Origin: Hemibagrus wyckioides
Lineage: Eukaryota; Chordata; Actinopteri; Siluriformes; Bagridae
Assembly: GCF_019097595.1 (NCBI RefSeq)
Contig: NC_080716.1
Span: 26,935,901-26,999,900 of the forward strand
Direction: 5' to 3'
DNA: 64,000 bases
Below, piece by piece: positions 23,651-37,260 of this stretch. Under the pieces are notes generated by a model. The model was not told the origin of the DNA and ran no database searches. It saw nothing but the letters and a program-made list of their open reading frames with translations. The position numbers and the translations under genes were made by a program. Position 1 is the stretch's first letter, and each line of letters begins with the position of its first letter.

Positions 23651-24764
23651 TAAAGAAAGATACTCAAAAGTACATCTTTTGAACACAAACGTTTGGTTCA
23701 ATAAATGGGTAAAAGTTTTGTTACGTGCTAATGCTTTAGTCAGCGAAAGGAAAAAAAAGGCAGTGAGTGAGGCTAAAACGGAGTATGCTCTGAAAATGTT
23801 TATAAATGTTTATATGACTTTCTGAAGACATGGGTTACATGTATTTGCATATTAGGAATGAGTGTTTTGGATGTTTGATCTCTGAATATATTTTGGACAA
23901 TCATTCTGAAGTGATAATGTGTTTACAGGACTAGTATATATGTATAAATATATGCGCATATCTATATATATTGAGGTATATCTCTTTGTATGCATGTATA
24001 TAGAGTATGTGTATGTATGTGTGTATCCTATGTGTGAATTATCTCTGAAAGTTATATGTAGGTCTAGTCTTTGTTATGAGGAAACTATTGCGCACGCTGT
24101 TTCAATTGTTCACTAAGAAAAACTGTTCAAAGCTGCTGTCAGAGGCTAAAATGGATATATATAATTATACACACAGTAGTGGCTTCAATAAGCCGTGTGT
24201 TTGAATATAGTTTGCCATCCTTTGTTTTGCAGAAAGTTTTAATAACGTATGTGCTTTGAAGTAACGAGTTTCTGTATCAGCTGGTGAATGCTTTTTTCCA
24301 ACAGCTGATTGGTGGATGTTTGTTCTCCCTAACTGCATTCACAACAGCCGTACACATCCGAGTTAATGATGCCATCAATTAACTGAATGTTCACAAGCAG
24401 CACTGAGGGAAAAACAGCCTCAGCCACCTCCATGCTTCATAATGCTCTTAGTTCAGCTTAGTTCAGCAAACTCTCTATTATCAGATCCATCTAAGTTCAG
24501 TTTGGATTAATCTGATGATAAGGCATTTCTTCATGAGCTGCTCTCTTTCTTACATGTTCTTCTGCAAATTTCACCATTATTTTCTAATTCTTGAGGCTGA
24601 TGAATAGTTTCTGCTGCTTTGCTTACTCTGTTCATTCTGTGCTGTTTGTAATCATGTTACCAAGCAGTTTGTAATTCTAGCAATTTTTCTGGTTTTGGAC
24701 TTTCTTTGTTTCAGTTTTTGTGATTCTGCTCTGCCTCTGATTACCTTGTTTGCTCTGTATCTTG
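23651..24764. other. Unique flank between gypsy element and copy C unit
   Basis: AT-rich DNA with short TA/TG runs near 23930-24050. No gene recognised. Similarity to the copy B upstream region begins at about 24655, which marks the left edge of the duplicated unit. Confidence 0.5.
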
Positions 24765-25474
24765 CAGTGGCGGGCTGTGCATTTCACACCTAGGCCTTCA
24801 CTGGTGTCCTTCCTGAATTAATCCACCACTATACCATCATGACGCCACGGCAATAGATACTAATCAACCATTAAATAGCAAAGTAAAAAAGAAATTAGGC
24901 TACAGTATTTCACACCTCACAAGGAATAGTTAATTTTATTACAGTCCGCATTGAAAATGCATTTGTAAGGATGTCTGCGACCAAATCGATTTCTTCTCCT
25001 CTGTCAGCCATTGTGAGTTAAAATATATATATTTTATTTAGTTTGTGCGGTTCCCTGCCTCTGTCTACTCCAATTATCCAATCAAAGGACAGGAAATTGC
25101 TTACATAATCATATGCCTGCTAGGTGGCCCCAGTGACGCCAACTCAAAATCTGATTGGTTAATGTAACAGTTTCATTGCCACTTATTTTAAGCTACGGGT
25201 GTCTGCACTATTAATTCTGAAGGCCTTAAAGCAGATTTCTTTCACTCTGGCAACACATGATGTCAGCCACTGGCTGAAATATGATTGGATAAATACTCTT
25301 ATCGTAAATATACACTACTGGAAGCATGAAATGTAGAGAATAGACTATTGGGAATAATTTAATACACATTCATGGAAAAATATATTATATATATTAAAAT
25401 GCAAGTCAGTGATTCAGATCACTGCTGTTTAGGCCAGCAGAGAAGGCCTTGCTGGCCATGGCAGCCCACCACTA
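24765..25474. mobile_element. Non-autonomous hAT-like element upstream of copy C
   Basis: Orthologue of 4719-5432. Ends CAGTGGCGGGC and GCCCACCACTA, target duplication GTATCTTG (24757-24764) and GTATCTTT (25475-25482), 7 of 8 bases matching. Present in both B and C, so it inserted before they split. Confidence 0.7.
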
Positions 25475-27151
25475 GTATCTTTTCATGTGTAGAATTTTCA
25501 TTCCTTTATTTAGTTTGTTTGCTTTTCCTGTTTGTTTTCCTGTCAGTTATCATCACTTTGATTGTTTTTAACATTTTTTCTCAATGTCTTGTCTTTATTA
25601 AACCCTCCTGGTTTTGCAGGAACAGCTTACCTTACCTTATTACCATAGTAGTAGCTGGTATTACCTCTTGCGACTGCCAGAGGGTGTCCAAGTTCAAATT
25701 CAAACTACAAATTGAGCATGAATTGGCCCAAATGTCAGAGTTTCCACTAGGAGGTGCAACAGGCAGAGGGAGAGGAAGGTCATGACAGGTAAAATTGTTA
25801 GTCTGATAGTAATTTATTCAATTAGAAATTTCTTCGTTTCCTTTGTGGGTGTTCACTGAACTGGACCTACAGTACCACTTACATCTCCTAAATCCTCATC
25901 ACTAAGATTAATTTATCAAGCCAAGTATTGGTTATTTTGTATACTGTAAGATTTAATTAATTCTTTTAATACTTTTTATATGTATGGACGATATTTTTGA
26001 ATAGAAACACATGTACACCTGCTCATTTATACAGTACATAGTGCAGTACAAGTGCAGTACATATCAGGCAGATACAGTTAAAGAGCTTTAGTTACTATTA
26101 AACTTGACAGTTGATGATTAGTGAAAGACCAGGCAATGTTCAAACAATCATCTGTCCAGTTTCTGTGTACCTGTGACCACTGTCTTCTGTTCTCAGATAC
26201 AGGAGTGGACAGGAATTCGCTAAACCCATTTGTAAAGAGTGTTGGGCGTTCTGTCAGCTCAGACAAGTCTGGATGTTCTCCTCTGACCACTTATATTAAC
26301 AGTGTGTTTCTATGCACAGAGCTGCCACTCAGAATATTGAAACTTTTTTCAATATTCTGTGTCAACAATAAAGTCATCAGCAGTTTCTGAAATACTCAAA
26401 CCAGCCCATCTGGCACCAACCAGCACAACATGTTTAAAGTCACTGTGAACAGATTTTTGAATTGTACATTAGCTGAAGCTCTTGGCCTGTATATGCATGA
26501 TTTTTTGCATGCTTGCAGACAAAAAATCAGTATTCAAGTTACCCAGCTCAAGAAAACGCAAAACCCATACCTGTAATAGCAATCCTCTATTTCTTTAACC
26601 CCTGCATTTACCCAGAATTACACTGTAACAATAGGGCAATGTTATTGTCTGTGCTTGGGCATGCTCAACAAGCTGTTATTATTGCAGGACTAAGTCAACA
26701 TGAAAACAGCAGAAAGCAAGAATATCTGATCAGTCCTCATGGATCTGAGCTGAGCTAATGCCAGAACTGGTGCAGGAATTAAGAGTAACTATCTTGCCAT
26801 GGATCTTCACTCAGGTATCATTCAATCCTGGTCCAAATGTTTCACGAACCATGAAATTTAAAAAAGAAAGAAAGAAAAAAATCTACACATTCTGCTTATG
26901 TGCTTATCTTAGAAGTGGCTCATCTGTGTGCCCTGGTCTCCAATTGTGGCTATGTTCTGACAGCCAGAGTTGTTAATCATGTGAGCAGGAAAAAGCTGTC
27001 AAATGCGTTATACATTTGCTATGTGGGAGGACATTAAAAAAACAGCACACACACAGTATGTTGAGTCAAAATTTTTTGGCTCTGCTCAGCTGTCAACACA
27101 AGACCTATAAAATACAGGCAATAAATAAAGGTGTGAAATACAATACGGAAT
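25475..27151. other. Upstream region of copy C
   Basis: Non-coding DNA preceding the start of the intact aminotransferase copy. It probably holds its promoter and 5' UTR, but no TATA or other element could be assigned. Retains about 110 bases lost upstream of copy B (about 26196-26280). Confidence 0.45.
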
Positions 27152-30100
27152 ATGAGGAGCGTATCTCTCTTAAGAGAAATCACTCCAAAGCTAAAAGGCC
27201 TCTTTGTTTCAGCACAGGACATCTTAGACAGATGTGCAGGACAAATTACGGCAGAAATTGAACAGGTAGGACTCTAAAAAATCTTTTAAAATTATATCTG
27301 AAATAAAATGTGTGATTTTGCCACTAAGAGTCCCCTCTAAAAGTATTGTAACAAAGCCAATTGTTTTGTTTGTGCTATGCTTGGGTTTGGGATTGGGTTC
27401 AGGTCTCAGCCAAAAAATACATCTTTAATGGTTTGTTCAGTCATTGGCTAGATAAAATACATTTTTTAGTCACCTGAGTCAAAAATGTGTCTTGCTGATG
27501 TCACAACGTTATTTATTCAAAGGAGAAAAATAAAACAAAGCTGAAATATCAAATTTGATATTAAAAAACTGCTTCTTTCTTAGTCATTCTCACTTATCTC
27601 TAAGTGAAGTGGTAGCTCTGTGGTTAAGGTTTTGGCCTATTGCTTAAAAGGTTGTGAGTTTGAATCCCAGGACCATCAAGCAGCCCTTGAACAAGACCCT
27701 TAAACTCTTCATTGCTCAGCTGTATAAAATGTCATGAATGTAAGTTGCTCTGGATAAGGGTGTCTGCCAAATGCTATAAATGAAATCATAATATGCAAAG
27801 CTTTACAGTTTGCCTACATGATAGTTCTGATCCTTAATATTTTGGATTCTGGCCTGTTTTGACTGCTTTTAGTCCCTTTTCATGCCCTTCTAAACTGTTA
27901 TTGTGGATTCCTCTGTCTGTCTTTTTTTTTTTTTTTTTTTTTAAACTCTGCTCTGTGCTTTTTGGTGTAGTTTAAATTTATCTGCTTCGATTTACTGCTG
28001 TTATTTTGGTATTGACCTTGGACTGTTTGACTATATTGTGTCCAATAACCCCTTCAAAAAAGGACCTTACTCTGTGTCTAAGCCCTGTTCATTACAAAAA
28101 CCATGTACAGTTTTTCATTCTAGGTGTAGACTAAAGCACTCTCTTCCCTGGAGCACATCCTGGTTATATCTGTTTAGTTCCCACAATAATGGAAATGGTT
28201 CTCTATATCACAGATACACTGTCTGTACTTACACTTTCTCTTTTTAAGCTAACATGAAAGGAATACAACATGCCTCCTTATATTAAAGGTATCACAATTA
28301 GTCAAACAGCTGCCTATGTGATCAAATAATGAAACTGATTCCATAAAGACTGTTTTTGAAATTATTTATGTCTCTAAATTTAGTACCTTAGAACTAAGGT
28401 CCTACTATTTAAGTGAAGTGAGACCTTTAGGTTCATCATACATTCTTCTGTGATGCTACTCTGTTTCACAGGGCTTGGGAAAAAATTATAAAGAGGTTCT
28501 CAATGCTTCGTCAGCTGATTTCCACAGAATGGGATTAAAACCCATCACCTTCTTTCGTCAGGTAAACTGTTCTGTATAGAGTGGGTCATTATATTAATAT
28601 TCCCCTTTCTAAAGTGTTCATCAAACTTCTTTAAGAACTGGCTAAAATATTGACCATGGATAAAGGTATTTACAGGACATGTACATCATTGTGTCTTTTA
28701 AAGCTTGCATGTTTTATAAACTTTGTCTCGGGGGATTGTGGTTCAGGTTCTGGCCACTTGTTTCTACCCCTCCCTCCTAACTGATGAGAGTTTACCCTTG
28801 GATGCAAGAGAAAGAGCACAAAGGATTCTGGCAGAATGTGAAGGAGGGAGCATAGGTGACCTATTTAAATAACTTCTTATCTCATCATGACAGTACCTGA
28901 CAGCTAAAACCAATTAAGAAAAGCATTATTCAAAAATGGTAATGTTCCTAAAATAAAGTTCATGAAGGAACAGCAACATATTAAAAAAAAAGAGAGATCA
29001 TGCTTTGTGCTCTAGAGTCCCCTTAATTCATTATTAGTTCAAAAGTGTTTCTAGAGCCATAGTAATAATTCAAATAAATAAATCAAATAAATCAGTACAC
29101 GTTAAAAAATCTTTAATTTGCAATATTGCAAAGAATTGGATCTGGCTACTTTCTTTAATTTAAAATCCTCTTAACATTTTTCAGTCCCACAAATTATTAA
29201 TAATATATAAATATTAATATTATGTGTCTACTTTACATAAACAGGATCATACACTGCTGCACGTGGGATTAAAAAAATCCTGGACTCCATATGTAAATTC
29301 ATCACAAAACGTGATGGTGTTATTCCTGATCCTGACAAAATCTACATCACTAACGGATCCCAGATGTCCCTCATAGTGAGAAACACCAAAACAATAAGCA
29401 CACATTTAAATAATGTACTTTTCACTCTGGAAAATAAACGGTAATATAAGAGCAATATACTGTCTCTGTAGATGGTAATGAAGCTGCTGGTTCAGAGTGA
29501 GGGTTCTCTGAAGACCGGGGTTCTTACTCCTGTACCATCCCACCCCACCTTTAACATGGCAGTGGCTGCTCAGGGGGGAGTTGTGGTGCCCTACTACCTG
29601 TGTGAGGAACAGGGATGGGCAATACAGATCGAAGAATTGCAAAGAGCTGTGCACATGGCCAGGGGGCAATGCAACCCAACTGTGTTATACCTCATCAATC
29701 CAGGAAGTCCAACAGGTAATGGAAATTTTGCTGCTACAGATTTGTTTGTGTATATTTGGTTACTGAAGTTTAATAAATAAATGAGGGCAAAAAAGCCTCA
29801 AGCATTTTAACATGATTTTAGGGTATTAATAAGAAAAGCTGCTATGAGTGAGCAAGAAGGACTAAGCCCTCCATTCTTTCTAACATAAAAAACAGCAATA
29901 GTTTTTTCAAATGTCTTAATGCAAATTATTTTGGATTTTTGTGGAACCAAGAGTAACAGCACCACAAATGGCCATACTAAACACACAGAACTTCTTTCTA
30001 GCCCAGACTGTACAGTCATGCAGCCTATCAGTGACAGTCATGGGTGTCACTAAGCCATTTCTACTCAGCCCCCCTAAAAATTCTGCGATTTCCCCATAAA

Positions 30101-33100
30101 CTGTACACAAATTTGTGATCGCCTCAGTCCCCTTTCAATTTCATATGGAAACGGCAACAGACTTCAATTCCACAGACTGCGGCATCGCAGAGCAAGGATC
30201 AGAGGACAAGTGTGTGTGTGATCAGGAAGACTTGTATTTGGCTTGTTCAGAACTCAAATGTTATGCAATAAGTTTACCATCCTACCGTTTGTTTAATTTT
30301 ATTACTTATATATATATATTTTTACTATTATACCCTCATTGGTGGCTGAGTCCCCTTTAAATGAAAATCCTAGAATTGTCCCTGGTGACAGTCATGTATA
30401 TGTGATTACACAGAGATACACACTCCCTAGATTTGATTTTCATTTTGGCTTTCATTAAATGACACACCAGTTGTGGAATCATCTCACTGCAATACTAACT
30501 AAATGCTTTTCCCTTTGATTTGATTGTAAAAAACAAAATGAAATAGAAATGAGATACAAAATAAATAAAACCACCCAGGAACAGACTTGATACATTTTCA
30601 CATTCTTTAAAAAACAAAGACTGTCTCATTTTCATTACTCTGTATGCTTCTTAACCAAAGTAACATAAATGTTTCACCAGGTCACGTGCAGAGTAAGGAC
30701 TCAATTGCTGAAGTGATTCGCTTTTCTGCAAAAGAAAAGCTCTTCTTAATGGTAGATGAGGTAGCAGTCTTTCATAAAAATATATAAAATTCTTAAATAC
30801 ACATTTCACACATTTTCTACACAACATTTAAAAGTACTAAGCACTAGAAGATGTGAACTTCATATCTGAACTGAATCCTATTATTTACATTTAATTCTGC
30901 ATTTTAAAATGAATTAGGCAATTAATACTGTAGAGACATAAGGGATCTTTAAAACATGAATGTCTTTCTTCTTTTTTATTTTGTCACAACAGGTGCATCA
31001 GGACATTGTGTACGGGAAAGGAATTGAGTTTTATTCATATAGGAGAGTGCTCTCTGAAATGGGGCTCCCATACTCCAGCAGTGTGGAGCTGGCCTCCTTT
31101 AACTCCATCTCCAAGAGTGTCATGGGAGAGTATGTTTTTGTTTTTTTAATATCTGACTAATCACACCAATATTTGCTTACTGATCATCTCAAGCTTTCCA
31201 CAGGGTTTTGGAGCATGTCTGTGGGCCTTTGTGCCTTTTCTGCTACAATAATATTAGGTCAGACATTCACGTTAGGTAAGAAAGTCTGGGATGTAATCGC
31301 TGTTCCAGTTCATCCCAAAAGTGTTGAGTGGGGTTGAGTCAGAGCTCTGTGCTGGACACTTGGGTTCTTCTACTCCAGCATTAACACACCATGGAGCTCA
31401 CTTTGTGTACAGATGTGTTGTCAACAGTGTTTGGGCCTCTTGGCTCCAGTGGTGCACAAAGATTTTCTGTACAATTGTATGCTTTAACTTTAATTAACTG
31501 TTTGGGGAAGAGACACATATTTTGGCCTTTATGGTATTTAAAGGAAATAACTGATTTTCTTGAATGTTTTTAAATTCAGAAGGAGTTAAGACTTAGTTTA
31601 TTCCTTATTCTTTTAACTATACCTAATTCATTTGATCTCATTAAACTATTTGTATTTGTCATTGTGCTCAGAAGAGACGTGTAATAATGTAGCTGAAATA
31701 CCAGCAACTGACATCTAATCTTCTGCAAACCCTCTGTGTGGTCAGGTGTGGTCTGCGTGGAGGCTATATGGAGTTGGTGAACCTTGACCCTTTAGTGATT
31801 CCATACATCCACAAATTCTTCAACACGTTTACTTGTGGAACGTTGAATGGTCAAATCGCTGTGGATGTGATGGCTGAACCTCCACAACCCACACAGCCTT
31901 CATATGAACTCTATACTCAAGTATGATGTGTTACAATGCAACCATTTTCTTTCATTAGAATTTGTTTTACCTTTTTAAAACATGAAACATTTTAAATGTA
32001 AATTCTTATAATTGCAAACTTGACTTTCTCAGGAGGTTCAGTTAATTAGGAGCACAATAAGCAATAATGCCCAGAAGACTCTGGAGGTTCTCAGTGGCCT
32101 ACCTGGAATCAGCTGTCAGCCGGTAAATGGAGGAATTTTTGCCTTCCCACGTCTGCACTTGTCCCAGTCTGCAATAAAACATGCCAAGGTCAGTTACTAC
32201 TACCAATATACTCACGCTCCCTCCTCTGAACATGTCCAAACCATCTTAATCTGGCCTCCCTAACTTTGTCCCCCAAACGTCCAACATGAGCCATCCCTCT
32301 GATGTACTCGTTCCTAATCCTGTCCAACCTTGTCACTCCCAAAGAGAACCTCAACATCTTCAGCTTTGCTACCTCCAGCTCTGACTCCAGTCTCTTCCTC
32401 AGTGACACTGCCTCTAAACCATACAGCATGGCCGGTCTCACCACTGTCTTGTACACCTTCCCCTTGATTCTTGCCGAAATTTTTCTATTACACAGAACTC
32501 CCAACACCTTTCTCCACCCATTCCAACCTGCCTGCACTCACTTCTTTACCTCTTTCCCCCACACTCCATTACTCTGGACTGTTGACCCCAAGTACTTAAA
32601 CTCCTGTACCTTCTTCACCTCTTCAACCTGTAATCTTACTATTCCATTTCCCTCTCTTTCATTCACACACATGTACTCAGTCTTACTACGACTGACTTTC
32701 ATTCCTCTTCTCTCCAGCGCAAACCTCCACCTCTCCAGGATTTCCTCTACCTGCTCCCTGCCCTCACTACAGATCACAATGTCATCTGCAAACATCATTG
32801 TCCAAGGAGACTCCTGTCTGACCTCCTCTGACAACTGATTCATCACCATAGCAAACAGGAAGGGGCTCAGAGCCAATCCCTGATGCAGTCCCACCTCCAC
32901 TCTGAACTCCTCTGTCTGCCCTACAGCACACCTCACCACTGTCCTGCTCCTCTTATACATGTCCTGCACCACTCTGACATACTTCTCTGCTACTCCTGAC
33001 TTCCTCATACAGTACCCCAGCTCTTCTCTTAGCACCCTGTCATATGCTTTCTCCAAGTCTACACACACACAGTGCAACCCTCTCTGACCATCCCTATACT

Positions 33101-36100
33101 TCTCCATCAACATTCTCAGAGCAAAAATTGCATTTGTTGTGCTCTTTCTGGGCATGAAGCCATACTGCTGCTCACAAATTTCCACTACCTTCCTTAACCT
33201 AGCTTCCACTACTCTTTCCAATAGCTTCATTGTATGGCTCATTAACTTTATCCCCCTATAGTTGCTGCAACTCTGCACGTCACCTTTATTCTTAAAGATC
33301 GGCACTAATACACTTCTCCATTTCTCAGGCATCTTCTCACTCACTAAAACCCTGTTAAACAAACTAGTTAAAAATTCCACTGCTACCTCTCCTAGACACT
33401 TCCAGACCTCCACCAGGATGTCATCAGGACCAACTGCCTCTCCACTTTTCATCCTCTTCAAAGCCTTCCTGACTTCATCCTTTCTAATCTTATCTACTTT
33501 CTGTTCCAGAGTTCACCCCTTCTACTCTTTTTTTTTTTTTTTTTTTTTTTTTTCCTTCTCATTTTCCTCATTCATCAACTCCTCAAAGTACTCCTTCCAT
33601 CTCCTCTGTACACTCTCCTCACTTGTGAGCACCTTTCCATCTCTATCCTTAATAACTCTAACTTGCCGCACATCCTTCCTATCTCGATCCCTCTGCCTAG
33701 CTAACCTGTACAAGTCCTTCTCTCCATCTCTAGTGTCTAACCTAGTGTACAACTCGTCATACGCCTTCTGCTTGGCCTTAGACACCTCCCTCTTCACTCT
33801 GCGCTGTAACTCCTTGTATTCCTGTCTACTCTCTTCAGTCCTGTCCTTGTCCCACTTCTTCTTGGCTAACCTCTTCCTCTGAATACTATCCTGAACTTCC
33901 TCATTCCACCAAGTCTCCTTATCTTCTCCTCCTTTCAGATGACACACCAAGCACCTTTCTTCCTGTCTTCCTGATCACTTCTGCTGCAGTTTCCCAGTCA
34001 TCAGGCAGCACTACCTGACCACCCAGAGCCTGCCTCAACTTCTGTCTAAATTCCTCACAATATTCCTCCTTCTTCAGCTTCCACCACTTCGTTTTCTTCT
34101 GTATCTCTATCTTTGACTTCTTCTTACAGACCATCAAAGTCATCCTACACACCACCATCCTATGCTGTCTGGCTACACTCTCTCCCACTACCACTTTACA
34201 GTCACTAATCTCTTTCAGATTGCCTCTTCTTCATAGGATGTATTCTACCTGTGTGCTCCTACCTCCACTCTTGTAAGTCACTCTATGCTCCTCCCTCTTC
34301 TGAAAATAAGTGTTAACCATAGCCATGTCCATCCTCTTAGCAAGGTCCACTACCCTTCTGCCCTTCAAGGTTCCTTTCCTTAACTCCAAACTTGCCCATC
34401 ACCTCCTCATCACCTGTGTTCCCCTCACCAACATGTCCATTAAAATCAGCTCCTATCACCATTCTCTCATCCATGGGAATACTCTCTACCACCTCATCTA
34501 ATTCACTCCAGAATCTCTCTTTCTCCTCTAACTCACAACCTACCTGTGGGGCATAACCACTAACAACATTCAACATCACCCCTTCAACCTCTAACTTCAG
34601 ACTCATAACCCTGTTTGACACTCTCTTCACCTCCAGAATATTCCTCAGAAACTCTTCCTTCAGGACCACACCTACCCCATTTCTCTTACTATCCACACCA
34701 TAATAAAACAGCTTGAATCCTGCTCCTATACTACGAGCCTTGCTACCCTTCCACCTGGTCTCCTGTACACACAGTATATCCACCTTCCTTCTCTTCATCA
34801 TATCAGCTAGCTCTCTACCTTTCCCTGTCATAGTACCAACATTCAGGGTTCCTATTTTCAGTCCTACACCCTTACCTTTCCTCTCTGTCTATGCTCTCTC
34901 CTCCCTCCTCTACTTCTTCGACCAACAGTAGCCCAATTTCCACCAGCGCCCTGTAGGTCAACGGCGCCAATGGTGGTCGTTGTTAACCCGGAGCTCGACC
35001 GATCCGGTATGAAATTCAGAGTACTGATGACTGACCGGCACAGAAGTCACTGGACTGTGACCCCATGGCTAGATTGAAGAAAATTAAGAATAACAATAAT
35101 AATAATTTCACAAAAACACACAAACAAACAGTTGCACTTGCTTATTGCACATCTTAAATTGTTGTTAAATTGTCTTAAATTGTAATTTCACAGTTTAAGA
35201 ATATCACATACACCAGTGTGTATTATGAGGACAGGTTATTTCACAATTAGAACACAGTATAAAAATCAGTATGAACAGTGTGTATTATGGTGACCGGTTC
35301 ACTGAGAGCAGCTCTGATTGTAAAGTCTAATAGCAGTAGGGAGAAAGACCTTCTGTATCGCAGAAGACATTTAGGATGTAACAGTCTGTCACTGAAGGGG
35401 CTGCTCAGAGATGTAACTCTGTCATACAGGGGGTGAGAGTCATTCTCCAGCAAGGATGATAGTTTAGCTACCATCTTCCTTTCTCCCACCTCCTGTATTG
35501 TGTCCAGGGGCATCCCCAGAACTGAGCAGGCCTTCCTGATTAGCTTGTCCAGTCTCTTCCTGTCTGCAGTAGAGATGCTGCTGCACCAGCAGACCACTCC
35601 ATAGAAGATGGCTGAGGCCACCACAGAGTCAAAACAAAATAGAACATACTGTACATCTGCTAAGATCTTCCAGTACATATATTTTATTTCATTTCATTGT
35701 CTGTACCACTCACCGATCTATACTCGGGTCAGGGGGAGCCTCAGGTGTCATCTCAGGTGTCATCAGGCATCAATGCAGGATACACCCTGGACGGAGTGCC
35801 AACCCATTGCAGGGCACGCACACACACACACACACTCATTCACTGACGCAATCACACACTATGGGCAATTTAGAGACTCCAATCAGCCTAGAAGCATGTC
35901 TTTGGACTATGGGAAGAAACCGGAGCAAACCCACCAAGCACAGGGAGAACATGCAAACTCCACACACACAGTGAGTGGGAGCGGGAGCTGTACTTTTACA
36001 GTGACCCCAATAGTGAATATCACAGTATAAATTATAATAATAATAATTATAAAAACACATTGAGAAAACATTCTTTTCTTTTTTTTGTAATTTTCAGAAA

Positions 36101-36828
36101 CATTTGGATGATGCAACTTTCCACTGAAATTTAATATTTTGTATGTTATATTGTGATAGGTGTTAGTATGTTGCAAAACATCAGTTGCACAACTTTATGG
36201 TACACCGTAGCTAGTTCCAGGTCCTGTGTACTTTGTAATAAGCCACCACCATGTGGTTATTATTCTGTTCCACACTCAGTATGTGAACTGCAGTATTTAT
36301 GTGTATAGGAGAAGCAGCTGGAGCTGGACTTGCTGTACTGTTTGAGTTTGCTGGAGGATGAAGGCTTGTGTGTGGGAGCTGGATGTGTACATGGACAAAA
36401 AGAGGGAACCTATCACATCAGGTGCTCTTAAAGCCTTCACGCTGATTTATTTATATGAATTTCTTAATTAAAAACTCATCTTTTCCTATTGGTGTTAATT
36501 TTTTTGTTTTTTTTAAATTATGCTTCAAACAGAGATGTTTAATTTTATATTGAAATGTTCAGTATGACTGTAGGTTTTCAAATCTGCTAGTGAATTGATC
36601 AAGATCAAATGAACAGGCTTGATCTTGGTTTGAAATGACCATGATAATTACTATTGTTTTGTTTCTATTGACCTTAATAATGCTCTGTTATTATGCACTG
36701 TCCTAGCACTAAGCCTTGTATCATCTCTTCTCTAAAGGATTTGCCTGGCAATCTCAGAGGAGATCATGAAGGACGTGCTGCAGAGGCTGAAAAGTTTCCA
36801 CCTCCGCTTCATCAAAGAGTTTCCCTGA
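27152..36828 (+). CDS. Alanine aminotransferase-like protein, copy C, intact
   Basis: Eleven exons join in phase: 27152-27265, 28472-28561, 28747-28855, 29245-29375, 29472-29715, 30681-30760, 30993-31129, 31746-31920, 32033-32188, 36309-36421 and 36738-36828. They give about 479 residues, against about 496 in human GPT, and all introns are GT-AG. It belongs to the alanine aminotransferase family (alanine + 2-oxoglutarate to pyruvate + glutamate, PLP-dependent). Blocks: PITFFRQ (residues ~62-68), NPGSPTG, VDEVHQDIVY, SISK lysine, GECGLRGGY, GTYHIR arginine. No mitochondrial presequence is obvious, so it is probably cytosolic. Oddities: the cofactor Tyr of DEVY is His, the phosphate-cup GAS is GSQ, and the family's RLCPP block is absent (NTFTCGT). 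Activity as an alanine aminotransferase is therefore inferred, not certain. gpt2-like is the nearest name. Confidence 0.88.
27606..27785 (+). repeat. tRNA-derived SINE in intron 1 of copy C
   Basis: tRNA-like head 'ggtagctctgtggttaagg' with a B-box-like 'gagtttgaatccc', and the 3' tail 'ctggataagggtgtctgcc' shared by many teleost SINEs. It is part of about 1 kb (27320-28370, including a poly-T run near 27925) present in copy C intron 1 but absent from copy B. Confidence 0.7.
29790..30450. repeat. Extra ~650 bp in intron 5 of copy C
   Basis: A stretch absent from copy B intron 5, with an end 'tcctagaattgtccctgg' that resembles termini of non-autonomous DNA transposons in fish. I cannot define both ends or a target duplication. 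No coding content. Confidence 0.35.
32194..35065 (-). mobile_element. RTE-type LINE in intron 9 of copy C
   Basis: Minus-strand element with endonuclease (34831-34337: QETRWKG, GADFNGHVGE), a linker (34194-33522) and reverse transcriptase (33461-32538, FADDIVI near 32785), ending in LRWFGHVQRRE at about 32230. Several frameshifts and a 29-base T run at about 33527-33552 break the frames. The 3' end is missing: the element passes straight into the first six bases of intron 9. It is inserted in the L2-like LINE tail, as in copy A. Confidence 0.85.
35075..35678 (-). mobile_element. L2/CR1-like LINE 3' fragment (copy C)
   Basis: Orthologue of 1986-2615 and 10797-11578, read on the minus strand from 35678. 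Open for 143 codons to 35247 but only as a C-terminal fragment. Interrupted on its tail side by the RTE LINE. Confidence 0.7.
35679..36046. repeat. Teleost interspersed repeat (copy C)
   Basis: Third orthologue of the repeat at 2616-2965, ending about 260 bases upstream of exon 10. Confidence 0.6.
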
Positions 36829-37260
36829 TCAGCCATGCTGACAAACATAAGAAATCTAATCAAATACAGGTTTTCCTCTGAACCAGCATTTCTGGGGCTG
36901 TATTCAGAGTTCATGACTAAAGTCCAAAGGTTGAGTCAATATTTATGTACATTCTGTTTATGTACAGTTATAAAAGCATGCAAATCACTAGGTTGCCAGA
37001 TTTTTCTTGAATTCAGGGTCAGACACTTCTCTCTATTATTCAGACTCCAAGTGCAAATCTCATACAACTTCTTAAAAGCAATCAGTTCTGTAGTTATGTC
37101 TGAGATCTGTATACCAATTTGCACAAAATTTGTATTAAATCTTTTACTCTGAATACACCCCTCAGTCCTTAGAGCCTTTAGAGTTAGTAAGCAAACTCAC
37201 CACCAAATTTTAAACACTTCTTATATTTTACTGTTGCATTAATAATAATCAAATACATGT

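Noticed and set aside
32302..33882. Plus-strand open frames of 178 and 206 codons
   Set aside because: Antisense shadows of the minus-strand RTE LINE. Their Ser/Leu/Phe-rich composition is that of a reverse complement.
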